Shown one piece after another: positions 24,079 through 42,200 of a stretch of DNA of 64,000 nucleotides (positions are counted from its first letter, which is position 1; every line of letters begins with the position of its first letter). Source of the DNA: Hypomesus transpacificus (Eukaryota > Chordata > Actinopteri > Osmeriformes > Osmeridae); assembly GCF_021917145.1 (NCBI RefSeq), contig NC_061074.1, positions 13,373,772 through 13,437,771 on the forward strand. The letters run 5' to 3'. The translations under genes were made by a program, and so were the position numbers. The notes beneath the pieces are model-generated. The model did no database searches. It was not told the origin of the DNA and saw nothing but the letters and a program-made list of their open reading frames with translations.

Positions 24079-25331
24079 ATGGTAGGTGATTCATCACTCG
24101 TCGCTGTTACATCTTCTTAGTTTTGCTAATCACATTTTCTTCTCCACCTGCAATTCAATCCTAAACTAAATGCCTTTGCGCACTTCGCAAACTACCGTAA
24201 GTCCAATAGAACTTCTCTTGCCATAGTCATTTTCAATCTGAGTGTATTGTAAAAAGTGTATGTTTCATGCAGAAAATGAATATATAATGAATAACATTTT
24301 AGATATGTCTTCTAATAGTGGCATGCTTCCATTAGTGTGTGAACGGGCCTGTGCTCCGTAGCTTCGTGGTGGTTCTACTGTTGGGCGTCTCTTACGGCAA
24401 GCGCAGGTGTAACTATGCGGAGATACTAAACTCATACAGAGAGATAATCTCCGTTAGAACTTCAGAATTTGGTATGTACTCATCGTTGCAAGCACTCTGT
24501 GCGGCACTTTTATTTTGACATGACATTGCATGGCATAGTGGCAGAATCGCTAAACTCCAATAGTTATACATAACTCAACACAATCTGCCTTTTTTATGTA
24601 TTTCTTATCGTCCTAAGTAATGGGGTGATGTTTGATCAAGGCCTTGGTCATAGTGCCCTCCACTGTTTGCTTTTTACACTGTCAGTATAATGGCAGCGAA
24701 ATGACTAGTGCGACTGTATGATTGTGATAGTTGATAAATGTGCTCTGTTGCAGAATATGACAGACTCATTTGACTCATCTTTAGAGAGGAACCGTTGTCC
24801 TTCAGGAAAGGTATGTTTTACCTGCCACAAGATGAGACCCTGTTAGTTTCAGCACCATGGACAGGGGACCCACCCCCTGGAAACCAAACTAATTTATCTC
24901 GTATAATCTGGTCTACAAGAACTTCACATGTTATATATTTGTCAGATGCAGCATGTCCCTGCACTCCATATATGGAATGACACAACAGTTCTTATGCCAG
25001 GACAGGCCTGGCCGGCCACATGGGGACATTGATAAGCCAGTGGAGAAGATGGAAAAGCTGATCAGACAAAACTGCAGGGACATTGACCTGGTGAGGCCCA
25101 ACAAAACAGACCCCCATCGCTGCATACCACCAGAGAAATACAAAATGTTTGCTGGCTGTGATGACTCTTAAATCTAATACCAATTTATAATTTCAGGTGA
25201 GAAGACAAAAGAGTGTGTCCTGTTCCACTGGAAAGAAAACAAAGGGAAACAAAAGAAGAAGAAAACGGCTCATAAGGGCACTGAAAAATTGTTGGCAGAT
25301 TCTCCAGAGCATGTACACGTCTGCAAAATAA
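24079..25331 (+). CDS. C20orf204-like small secreted protein, 5 coding exons
   Basis: I assembled ATG 24079-24081 as the last codon of its exon, then 24336-24471, 24764-24810 (or 24785-24810, same frame), 24920-25090 and 25197-25331. All introns are GT-AG and phases agree, giving about 163 residues. The N-terminus is a signal peptide (VLRSFVVVLLLGVSYG). The mature start RRCNYAEILNSYREII resembles human C20orf204 CSVPDVLRHYRAII; NFT aligns with its KNLT glycosylation site; HSIYGM with HSILLS; and the basic tail RRRKRLIRALKNCWQIL with RRQLLLRALDAVATCWEKL (human sequence recalled from memory). Human C20orf204 adjoins PRPF6, which supports orthology. It looks like a small helical secreted protein; I know no established function. 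The start exon and the exon 3 acceptor are the weakest parts. Confidence 0.72.
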
Positions 25332-25651
25332 TCTTCAACTTTTACACCACAAAGCATTGCACCTTTTCAAAAGTTCGTACGTGTATGCATATTGTGGTAT
25401 CGCTTAACAATAATATTGCAGGCCTGCATTTTCAAATGTTGTGAAGCAAAACTTTATCGGTTCTGAGGCTGCTTTTTGTATACCCAGTTAAGCTCACATC
25501 ACCATTACAAAACTGACCACGAATAAGCTCAACCATGTAATGCAATCTAATGTTTTTGTGGCAAAACACTTTTCAGTCATGACTGTAGATAGTAGGTTTC
25601 GTTTTTCACATTCTCTTCATAATGCTTTTCTTATTGTTGCTGTACTCTTTA

Positions 25652-25692
25652 AATAAATGAAAAAATCCAACTGCTTTATACCGAACAATAAA
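25652..25692 (+). terminator. Candidate poly(A) signals for the C20orf204-like gene
   Basis: Two AATAAA hexamers (25652-25657 and 25687-25692) lie 320-360 nt past the stop codon and about 350 nt before the emc1 start. Either could end the transcript. Confidence 0.6.
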
Positions 25693-26046
25693 TGACTGCC
25701 AAATCCGTTCAGTGCCAGTACATTTAGTGAACAATTCCTTAGTGGCAATGAGAATAAGGAGGCTTGTACAACGCCTGACCTAAAAGGGCAGTCAGTATGA
25801 GTTATTTACTCTGTGAATAAATGTTAAATGTACTTCTAAGATCTCAGATAGTATCTATAAGCAATGCAAATATTTGTGTATTCAAGGTTTCAAAAGCAAG
25901 GTTTTTTATTTTGGGGATGGATTTCCTGTCATAATTCTGAGGACCTGCAAGGACCCTTGTGAAATTGTCTTCACGCCTAGCTTGTTACTATTAACAACTT
26001 GCTAACATTGCCGGTCAAGGTGGGGGTTTCGTTCCTGCCTTATACA
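25693..26046 (+). promoter_or_regulatory. Presumed emc1 promoter and 5' UTR
   Basis: About 350 bp lie between the last poly(A) hexamer of the upstream gene and the emc1 ATG. I see no TATA box at a convincing distance and no repeat. The role is assigned by position only. Confidence 0.35.
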
Positions 26047-32943
<6,897 letters not shown>

Positions 32944-33811
32944 AGTATTCACAGATGACCAGTAGGTCTCTGTCTTTATCTTGCCACTGCTACATGGGTA
33001 ACCCCAGCCCATGGATATCGACAGGCTGAAACCGTCATCTCAGCCCGTAGTCACACACATACTGTGGGGAGGGTTATTCACTGTGTGTGTGTGTGTGTGG
33101 GGGGGGGGGGGGGAACCATTGAATATTTATACTGCTACTGTACACAATGGTTTGGATGTTCAGATAGCTTGAACCCACATATGCTTCTGGTGGTGGGAAG
33201 TGTGGGCTGGTTATTGTTCTCCTTTTGGCTCACCATAGATCTCCTGTTGGAACTATTATGGGATAGAGCTGCCTGTTCTGAGTGTACTTGGTTATCTCAT
33301 TATCCTGCTGGATTCTCCTGGCTGTATGAGTCAAAAGAACAGCATGGAGATGTAAACAAAGGCCATTTTACATTGACAAAGAACTGCTGGAATGATGGAG
33401 GTGCCATCTTTAAAATGGCGCGTCTCTCTACAAGACTAATGTGTTCATTACCCAGGGCAGAGAGTGCTGGAAGTCATTTAAATAGCAAAGGCAGAGGGGA
33501 AGAAAAAAAAAAACACAATGTAAATGTGCTGTGTAGGATTCTCTGCTGTTGTGTTTGTGCTGTGAAGATTATGGTAACAGAGCGTGACTGAAGAGCCCTA
33601 TGGGAACTGCCTTGTTTTCTTCAGAGATATCAGGCCCTGTAGTGCCTGCACTTCAAATGTCAGATAACTGCCCCTAGGTCAGAGCAAGGAATCTTAGAGG
33701 AGTGGAACAACTGTTTAAGAGCCTGACTATGCCGAGGGAGACAGAGAAACAAAAGGAGATGGATGCCTCGTCCTCGTCGGCAGTAGAGAGGGATCTCATT
33801 TCCTTTGCTAC
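32944..33811. other. Downstream of emc1: no further + strand exon, GT/poly-G tract
   Basis: I find no AATAAA or ATTAAA between the emc1 stop and about 33,600. A (GT)n run passes into a run of 15 G at 33,080-33,113. No robo1 exon (transmembrane or juxtamembrane) is visible before 34,368. A minus-strand exon-like segment begins at 33,812 and is listed separately. Confidence 0.6.
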
Positions 33812-33883
33812 ACTTTCTCTCCTCCAGTTCTTCACACGAAACTTTCATGGTGATGGAGATGGTGGCCGACACCACGGAATCCA
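33812..33883 (-). CDS. Candidate antisense exon, possibly lipid-transfer-protein-like
   Basis: On the minus strand an acceptor (CCCTTCCAG) at 33,884 opens a reading frame beginning VDSVVSATISITMKV and continuing CEELEER to a possible GTAGCA donor at 33,811. The alternating hydrophobic pattern resembles beta-strand sequence and loosely resembles RVTVVITTDITVDSS near the C-terminus of human MTTP (recalled). The frame stays open past the donor. Assigning it to the same gene as the segments at 35.7-36.6 kb is inference. Confidence 0.3.
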
Positions 33884-34335
33884 CTGGAAGGGAACATTCA
33901 AGGTTCACTGACTGTTGTGGACGTGCACATCCCAACATTTGGAGTGAATTCTATCTGGCTTTCTAATCCGAGCGGATCGCTAATGCTCACGAGGGGCTTG
34001 AGGAGGCGATGGGCCAGTCAAGCGTACACAATCTATTTAGCTGAGCTGCTCTAATGTGCACCCAGCGCTCACAGAGCAGGGAGGGAGAAGAAAGAAACAG
34101 AGAGAGAGGAAATAAGAGGAGAGAAAATAAAGAGAGATACAGTGGGCAAAGAGAGATACTTGGAGTAAAGTACTGGATGGGTAAACACCGTCTTATTCCC
34201 TGCATGGGTGAAGTTTCCCCATGAAGCAAAGAGGCTTCTGTCCTCGTAGGGCAGCTATGTGTGACCAGGCTGTCCTTGTGGCCGATCGTCCTCATTCAGC
34301 TACTTCCCATGTTGAATAACTTGTATAAATGGCTG

Positions 34336-34350
34336 CCCCCCCCCCCCCCC
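34336..34350 (+). repeat. C15 homopolymer before the first robo1 exon
   Basis: Fifteen C residues form most of the polypyrimidine tract of the acceptor at 34,366-34,367. Length is uncertain in any assembly of such a run. Confidence 0.9.
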
Positions 34351-34367
34351 TTCCCTCCCTCATCCAG

Positions 34368-34598
34368 GCCCGGTCTGCTCAACATCGGGGAGTCAGCCAC
34401 ACAGCCCTGGCTGGCGGACACCTGGCCCAACTCCTGCTCCAACCACAACGACTGCAGCATCAACTGCTGCACCGCTGGCAACGGAAACAGCGACAGCAAC
34501 CTGGCCACGTACAGCCGCCCGGGTAAGCAGAGCATGAGCTCACACGCGCACACACACACACGGGTACACACACACACGCCAACATACATACACACATT

Positions 34599-34635
<37 letters not shown>

Positions 34636-36232
34636 ATTACACACAAACACAATATATGCATACAGGTACAAACACATCCACGCCCCATCGTCGCTGCACT
34701 TGGCATGTTACCCCCGCAGCCCTCCACAGACTCTGCAGATAAGATTAATCAGAGCCAAGAAAGAGATGTTTCCGTGCGGAGAGAGAGAGCTAGAGAGAGG
34801 GAGGAGATGAATCTGGTATCTAGGTTAGTTCTCCTGGGACGGGTCTCTCCCTTTACTGGGTGTCAGCGAGAGAAACCTGCAGGAACATCAGCTTTAGCCG
34901 TGCACGTGGGTGTGCTTGTGTGTTTGATTCATTTGAGGTTAAAGCAGGGCTGTTTTAGGAAAGGGAATAAAAGGAGAGGCCCTGGAAGGAGCTTATGGCT
35001 TTACTCTGCTGCTAATCGAATTGCTCTTCTCATTTCCATACTGTTGTTATAGCCCCTAATGTAATCTCCCCTAAGTGCTCAGTTATTTAAGAAATGTGTA
35101 GCAGGCGTGGAGGTCAGGGCAGGACTGCAGCCAGCAGCCGAAGCAGGAGGCTGAGTTGGAGGGAGAGGAAGAGAGGGAGACGGAGAGAGAGATAGAAAGG
35201 GAGAGGGAGAGGGAGAGAGACGGATGGAGTTAGTGAGATGCAGATAGACTGGGAGGGATGTTGAGGGAGGGGGGGTATATCTTTTGCACCTGGAAGAGTA
35301 ACGTGAAGGATTGGAGAGAATGGAGGAAGACTGATGGGGAAGGATAAGCGGAAGACATAAAGATAAATGGAACTGAAGGAGTGAGCCGGGGAGAAGTAAA
35401 GAGAGCAGGAGAGATGGACAGTGTGAGAGATGGAGGGAGGGAGGGAGGGAGGGAGAGAGAGAGTTGTGCTACGGTACACCTCCAGGTGGCCTTTCAGTCT
35501 AGTCAGCAGCACTTTCCACAGACAAAGGGACTAGGTTTGTTCAGAACAATCTCAGGGCACGCACGCATGCACACCCACACAATATTATAAATGCACACAT
35601 TGTGAGGGTTCACACCTCTCTACAGAACCAGGGATCCAGAAGCAGGTGAGGCTACAGGGGAATTAAGATTGTTCACTCTCAAGAAACCCTGCTTCAAACA
35701 AGCCCAGCCAGGAACCTGAACTAGCTCTCCAGATACTTACAAGTCTGAAGTCAAACTCAACTTTGAGAGAGTGCACATTCCCTTTGAACACGCGGCCCCA
35801 CTCCAGTTCTGTTGCTGCTGATAAAGCGTGCACCTGCACTCCTCCTTCATGTTTGGCGTCAGTCCTGTCCATAAGGATTACCCGCTCCTGTTGTAACATC
35901 TGTGTAAAGGAGAGCTTTGTTGCCACAGGCTTCATAAGCATCTTCCTCAGGGCCTAGTACAGTCGAGTCAGTCCCAGTCAGCCTGGTGTATCCCTCTTAC
36001 AGGCTCACACATCCTGGTCCTGAGTGAACCATCCCCTTGTAAGAAGAACCCCCCCCTAATCTGTCCTCATTGTTGAGCTGCTCCAGGTCTCGCTAGCATT
36101 AGCTTGCAGGACTGCTATTGGGAGTGGCTGTGGAATGGATAACATGGTGATCACTCACTGCATGACACCCCAGGGTGCGGTGTAGGGAGCTAGGCTTGCG
36201 GGCTGCATTGCACTGGTGTGTGTGTGTGTGAG

Positions 36233-36264
<32 letters not shown>

Positions 36265-39200
36265 CATGCCAAATACCTGCGCAAATGACCAGGATCAGCA
36301 GCTAGGGGGTGGGGGAGTCTGACACAGTGTGTAGGTTTGACACCTCCAGAACAGTACCTGTGAGGTTAGAGGTGTGGAGGGATCCTTGGCTGGGAGGGAG
36401 CTGTGTGGGCGGGCACCTACCCTGGTATTTACCGCGAGGCTGCTTCTCTGATCTCACGGAGGATTTGAATATTTTATGAGTCAAGAAAAATGGGACCTGT
36501 CAGTGGAGCAGTGATTTTCCCGCACGCCTCATCCATAGGACTTTGATACGGACATGTCTCACTGTCCCTCTCAATGAAGCCAGCCTCCTGGAGGATGAGG
36601 CAGAGAACAGACATGACATCCATGTTGAGCTGGGGATGAGAGGAGGAATTACCAGAGAGAGTGAGAGCAGCTAGGTGGAGGTGCGGCTTCAGTCACACCT
36701 GAATCACCAGCTAAACACATCTGGAGTGGAGCGGTGATTGCCGAGTTTCTCTGAGGGCAGAGTAGTACCTGAGTGGAGGACACTCAGGGAACCTGTGAAG
36801 GGTGTGCACATGAGTACATATCGATTCAGTTTCAATCCATTAGAAATATTTTTAGATGCTCTTTCCCGTTCGGTTTACAGCCCTTCATTATCTTAGCGTA
36901 AGCCCTCCTCCTGAACCCAGATCTCGCCCTAGTCTGGACGGAGCTCTGCAGCTCCGTATGTGAATAACACCCCGCCCCTACCTCCCCTTTCCCCATGTCA
37001 TCCAGCCGACTGCATCGCCAACTACAACAACCAGATGGAGAACAAGCAGACCAACCTGATGGTGCCAGAGTCTGGTGTCTACGGAGATGTGGACCTCTCC
37101 AACAAGATCAACCAGATGAAGACCTTCAACAGCCCCAACCTGAAGGACGGACGCTTTGTGGGCCCGGGGGGCCAGCCCACGCCCTACGCCACCACCCAGC
37201 TCATCCAGTCCCTCCATCCTGGGAGGGGGAGGGGGGGGGAGGAGGAGGGGGAGAGTGAGGGGGAGGAGGGGGGAGGAGGGGGAGGAGGGGAGCTCAATGA
37301 GAAACACTGCTGGAAGCCCGGCCCAGGCCAGCAACACAAACAACAGGACGTGACCTCACAGCTCCAGTATAACATCATGGAGCAGAACAAGCTGAACAAG
37401 GGTGAGTGGGTCGCTAACAAGGTCACATCACCACCTCCATCTTCCTTCCTTCCGTCATCATCCTAGCCTCCTCCTTGCTCCATATCCAGGGCTTTCCTCC
37501 TCATCCTTGCTCCCCCTATGCTGGACTCTCCTCAGCCTCCCAGGGCATCCTCTGGGTGGAACTGGGAAGAAAAGCTTCTTCAATTTCCACTCTTCCTCCC
37601 TCGCCCTCATTCCGTCATTGCAAACTAGAGCATCATCACTCTTCTCATTGTCTGCAGCGCTTTTACGTAACGCCTCCCCGCTCCTCTCTGCGCTCCCTTT
37701 CCACCCTCTCTGCTCTGAGCTGTGTTTCCCTGCTCCGCGTCTCGTGTGATCTCTGGGCCGGGGGCCTCAGGTTGTGTTGTCGTAGCTGTGCGTGCTCGTG
37801 TCACCGACGGAGGCTCAGCCACAGGTGTGCCGCTTGTCCCGTGGCGTCAGGTGTCTGAAGCAGAGCTCGAGATGACTGTTGGTGGAGCTGACAGGTTTCT
37901 GTGCTCAGCTGTCATCGCCTCTTTCTCACCTCCACAAAAGACCCCTCTGCTTCTGTGACGCCGTAGTTTCGAATGTCTCTTCTGCTGAGCGGAGAACCTG
38001 CATGTCGTCTACCCTGCTAGGAAGAGGAAAGGGCACAGCATGGCGTGTCTTGCATGATGTGGTAGCGTGGACGGTTGTTGTGACAGTTTGCATGTACTTT
38101 GTCTGCAGATATTATCAACAGTTCATGAAACTGGTTCGCCTTCTGTTTCGCGTTCAACATCGAGAAATCATAACTCCAACCTGTCATCCGCATCAAGCTG
38201 TCTTTTCTAAAGAGGCAGTTGCGTGTGAGATGGGATGCAAATCGTGTGACCTCTCTTGAGTCTAACACCCCCCCCCCCCCCCCCCCCCCCCCCCCTCTCC
38301 GCAGACCACTACAGGGGCGGGGACAGCCCCATGCCGGCCACCATCCCCTACAGCCAGGCCCACGACGGCCACACTGGGGGCTCCTACCCCAGCTCGGACC
38401 GGGGCAGCAGCAGCACCTCTGGTAAGTGGGAGGGGCCAGCTGGGGAGGTTGAGAGGGTGGGAGGGGGGGGGGGGGTCGGGGGGGGGGGGTCATAAGTTAT
38501 CAAACCAACTATTGTCCAACAATAGTTCCACAAGAGTGTTGTTTACCAGTTCAATGTTTCACTTTTTTGAGTTTAGTTTCGTTTTTTTACTCATTGTTAT
38601 GGTCGTGAAACATTTAATCACATTCACCCGGAAGCTCCCTCTAAAAATTCAACTTTTTCCTCAAAAGCAATAAATCACAGCGAGACAGGAAATAATGCAC
38701 CATGCTTTAAAATGCAAATTTGATTAATTTCCATGTCAGTCTATCTCGAGGAGAAATTAAAAGGGAGATGCATTTGTGGAAAAGTGGAAGAACTGAATAG
38801 ACAGAAAAGAGCACTAAACACGAGCCGTCCACAACACCAGCGAATCTGAACAAAAGGCAAGAGAAACCAACCCTGGCATCTGTTAGTGCCTCTCTCTGGG
38901 AGAACAACACCATTATTGTTTACAACGAATTAAGAGGAATATTTTATTCATGCTGTTTCTTTGTCGGCGTGTAGTTTGGTGACTGGCAATTGACTTTGGT
39001 TGTTGCCTCCATTTGTTTTGTTAATTTGTTGATGACCCTCACCTTCTTCCTGATTCAAAAGGGGGTTCATTTCATTATAGCTGCAGTGTGTGTTTGTCTG
39101 TTCAGACAAGGACTAATGACAGCCCTTCCAGATAGCATGTGGCGTGGTGTTGTCATACAGAAATCTAATGTTTGAAGTTTGTCATTTAAGATGAGCTGAG

Positions 39201-42200
39201 TACAATCCTGGAGCTCACACCTCATTGGCTTCCAGCCCTAATGCTTTGCCGTTAATTGGCCTCTGATGTCTGCGGTTATATATATTTTTTTTTCTATTTT
39301 AGCTCAGCACTGGTCTGACTTTACAGTTAAATAATGACAGTGTGTTTGATCCCATCCCTACTAATAATTACAGATTGAAGTTGTGTGTGTGTGTGTGTGC
39401 TTGTATGTGTGTGTGTGTGCTCATGTGTTCTCAGAGCACGCACTATGACAGAGCCTGTGCTAGCAGTGGTGCTCTCATGTGTAAAATGATCATTTTTATC
39501 TTGTGTCAACCCAGCGCTAAAATGACCCGGTTTGTTAATACATTTTTATCTGCTGCCAATTTAAGATTTTATTTATTTGGCAATTTCATGAGCATCAATA
39601 ATGGAGATGGCTTTAGAGACGGTGAGAATGTGAGAGGGGTGTGTGGGTGTGGTTGGGTGGGTGGGTGTGTGGGGGTGTTGCGTCCTGTGACTGAAGAAAG
39701 TCTTTGTTCATTTCTGAGCAGGCAGTCAAGGTCAGAAGAAGGGAGTCCGCACCCCCAAACTGCCCAAACAGAGCAACATGAACTGGGCCGACCTGCTGCC
39801 CCCGCCCCCTGCTAACCCCCCCCCCTGTCACACTACAGACGAGTACTCCCTGTGCATGGACGAGAGGTGGGGCATGTCTATGTAAACACACACACACACA
39901 CACACTGCTCTATCATTCCTGCCACTTTACATTCTTATCGCACATTCAACCCATGTTCTTTCCTTCCTTTTGATATTGTCGACCAATGTCTTTCCAGTCA
40001 GAGAAAAAAAAACAAAAACAAGCCATGGCAGCAATATTAAGAGACGTGGTGATTTCTGTGACAGCCGTGACTGTTGTGGTGAGAGGTTAACCAACGTGTC
40101 TGCCTGTGCCGACAGCTATGACCCGGACATGCAGTGTCCCATGCCCCCCTCTCGCATGTACCTGCAACCAGACGAGCTGGAGGAGGAGGAGGAGATGGAG
40201 AGGGGGCCCACCCCTCCGGTCCGGGGGGCTGCCTCCTCCCCAGCTGCCGTGTCCTACAGCCACCAGTCCACCGCCACCCTCACACCCTCCCCCCAGGAGG
40301 AGATGCAGCCCATGCTCCAGGACTCCTCGACCAGCCACGAGCGCAGGTACAGGGAGCTTCCCGATGCTGTGCAGGCCTACCACGGCGCATAGACTGTGGC
40401 GTCCGTTAACTGTAGTAAACGTGTAGATGCGCCAAATGTGAACACTCTTCCTGCCTGTTGTTTCAGACGGCATGTGGGGAGCCCCCCTGTCCAGCCCCTG
40501 TCCCCCACCCACACGTACGGCTACATCTCCAGCCCCTTGGCGCTGGACACGGACGGCATGGAGGAGGAGGAGGAGATGCTGGAGGAGGAGGAGGAGGAAG
40601 GGGACGAGACGGACGCCGAGGTGGCCAAAGTGCACCGCCACCGCCACCACCACCCCCACCACCCCCACTCCCAGCCCGCCCAGATGCACCCGCGGAGGCT
40701 GCTGCTGCGGGGCCTGGAGCAGACGCCGGCCTCCAGCGTGGGCGACCTGGAGAGCTCCGTGACCGGCTCCATGATCAACGGCTGGGGCTCCGCCTCCGAG
40801 GAGGACAACGCCTCGTCGGGGCGCTCCAGCGCCGTCAGCTCCTCCGACGGCTCCTTCTTCACGGACGCCGACTTTGCCCAGGCGGTGGCGGCGGCGGCCG
40901 AGTACGCCGGCCTCAAGGTGGCCAAGTACCCCCCCACGCAGGGGCAGGAGCAAGAGGGGCCCCCAGGTAAACACACACACACACGGAGAGAACGCCCTCG
41001 TTCCAAAAGTCCTCGGCTAAACAAAACGCACCGTTCGCTGACACTTGATGTGCGATTTCCGTGCTTTTCTCGAACCGTTTCGTCGTGAAACGTGTCAAGT
41101 CATCTGGCAGGGGCTCAGAAACTGAATGCTACCCCTAACCAAGGACAAACTCTCCTTTCAGGGAGGAAGTTCCAGATGGGCTCTGCAGGCCACCGTCCGG
41201 GCAGCCCTGTGTCCACAGACAGCAACATGAGCACGGCTAACATGCAGAAGCGGCCTCCCAAGAGGCAGAAGCAGCCGCCTCCAGCCGGCCACCCGGCTCT
41301 CCAGAGACGTGACAACTACCCTGAAGGTAGCGTCAGCAGCACGTGTTCCAGCATGACCACAGGTCCGTTACACTGGCTCTGCCCTAGATGCTCCCGTGTG
41401 GGGGGGGTGACAGGAGGGGGGTCTGACTTTGAATGAATGAGTGGGTGTCAGAAGTCAGGGATTTTCAATCGTGTTCCCTGTGTGTGCGCGTGTGTGTGTG
41501 TGTTTGTTTGTGTGTGTATCGGGCTGTGCTGAGTAGACTGTTGTAGTAGTCTGGAGCAGCTGATGAAGGAGTAGGGGGTGTGTGTGTGTGCGCACGCCTG
41601 AGTATGTTGTCTGTATGTGTCTGCTTATCTGTTCGAGGTATGTGTGTATGCTTGTCTGTATGAGGTGGGTGTGTGTCTGTATGCTTGTCTGTATGAGGTG
41701 TGTGTGTGCCTGTGTGAATGCTTATCTGTTCAAGCTATGTGTGTGGGTGTGTATGCTTGTCTGTATGAGGTGTGTGTGTGTATGTGCCTGTGCGTATGCT
41801 TGTGTGTGTGTGTCTCAAGGGAGAGCTGTCTAACTTACTCGGCTGACACTGGGACGTTTTCCCACTCCAGTTGCTAATGAAACCCCCCCCAGGTGGCTGT
41901 TATTGGAGCACTCCCCCTCTGCAGGAGCCAAGCTGAAACAATGCAGGAGCTAAATACAGTAGCAGCTAGACACTCTGGGAACAGCTTTCTCCTTGTGACA
42001 GTGAATGGAAAAATGGACCGGACTTTTATCTCCTAATAGTTGGATCCAGCTTATTTGTTCCTGTCGGAAGGCACATTTGAGTGTGTGTGTGTGTGTCCAT
42101 CCATTCCCAGAGCTGGCTCCCCTTAGTGTCAGGTGTCCTTGTGTGTTGGAAGCACTTGACAGGGAGATTTAATATCCACCACACTCTAGAGCCAGTCCAG

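Noticed and set aside
23723..24089. Two open frames (81 and 87 codons) between prpf6 and the C20orf204-like gene
   Set aside because: Neither joins in frame to the exon at 24,336, and neither resembles a known protein. They are more likely 5' UTR or promoter.
34261..35052. 263-codon + frame around the first robo1 exon
   Set aside because: Only 34,368-34,522 is robo1 coding. The rest is CA-repeat intron, and the donor at 34,523 is clear.
40087..40980. 297-codon minus-strand frame over robo1 exons
   Set aside because: It is the shadow of GC-rich robo1 coding sequence on the other strand.
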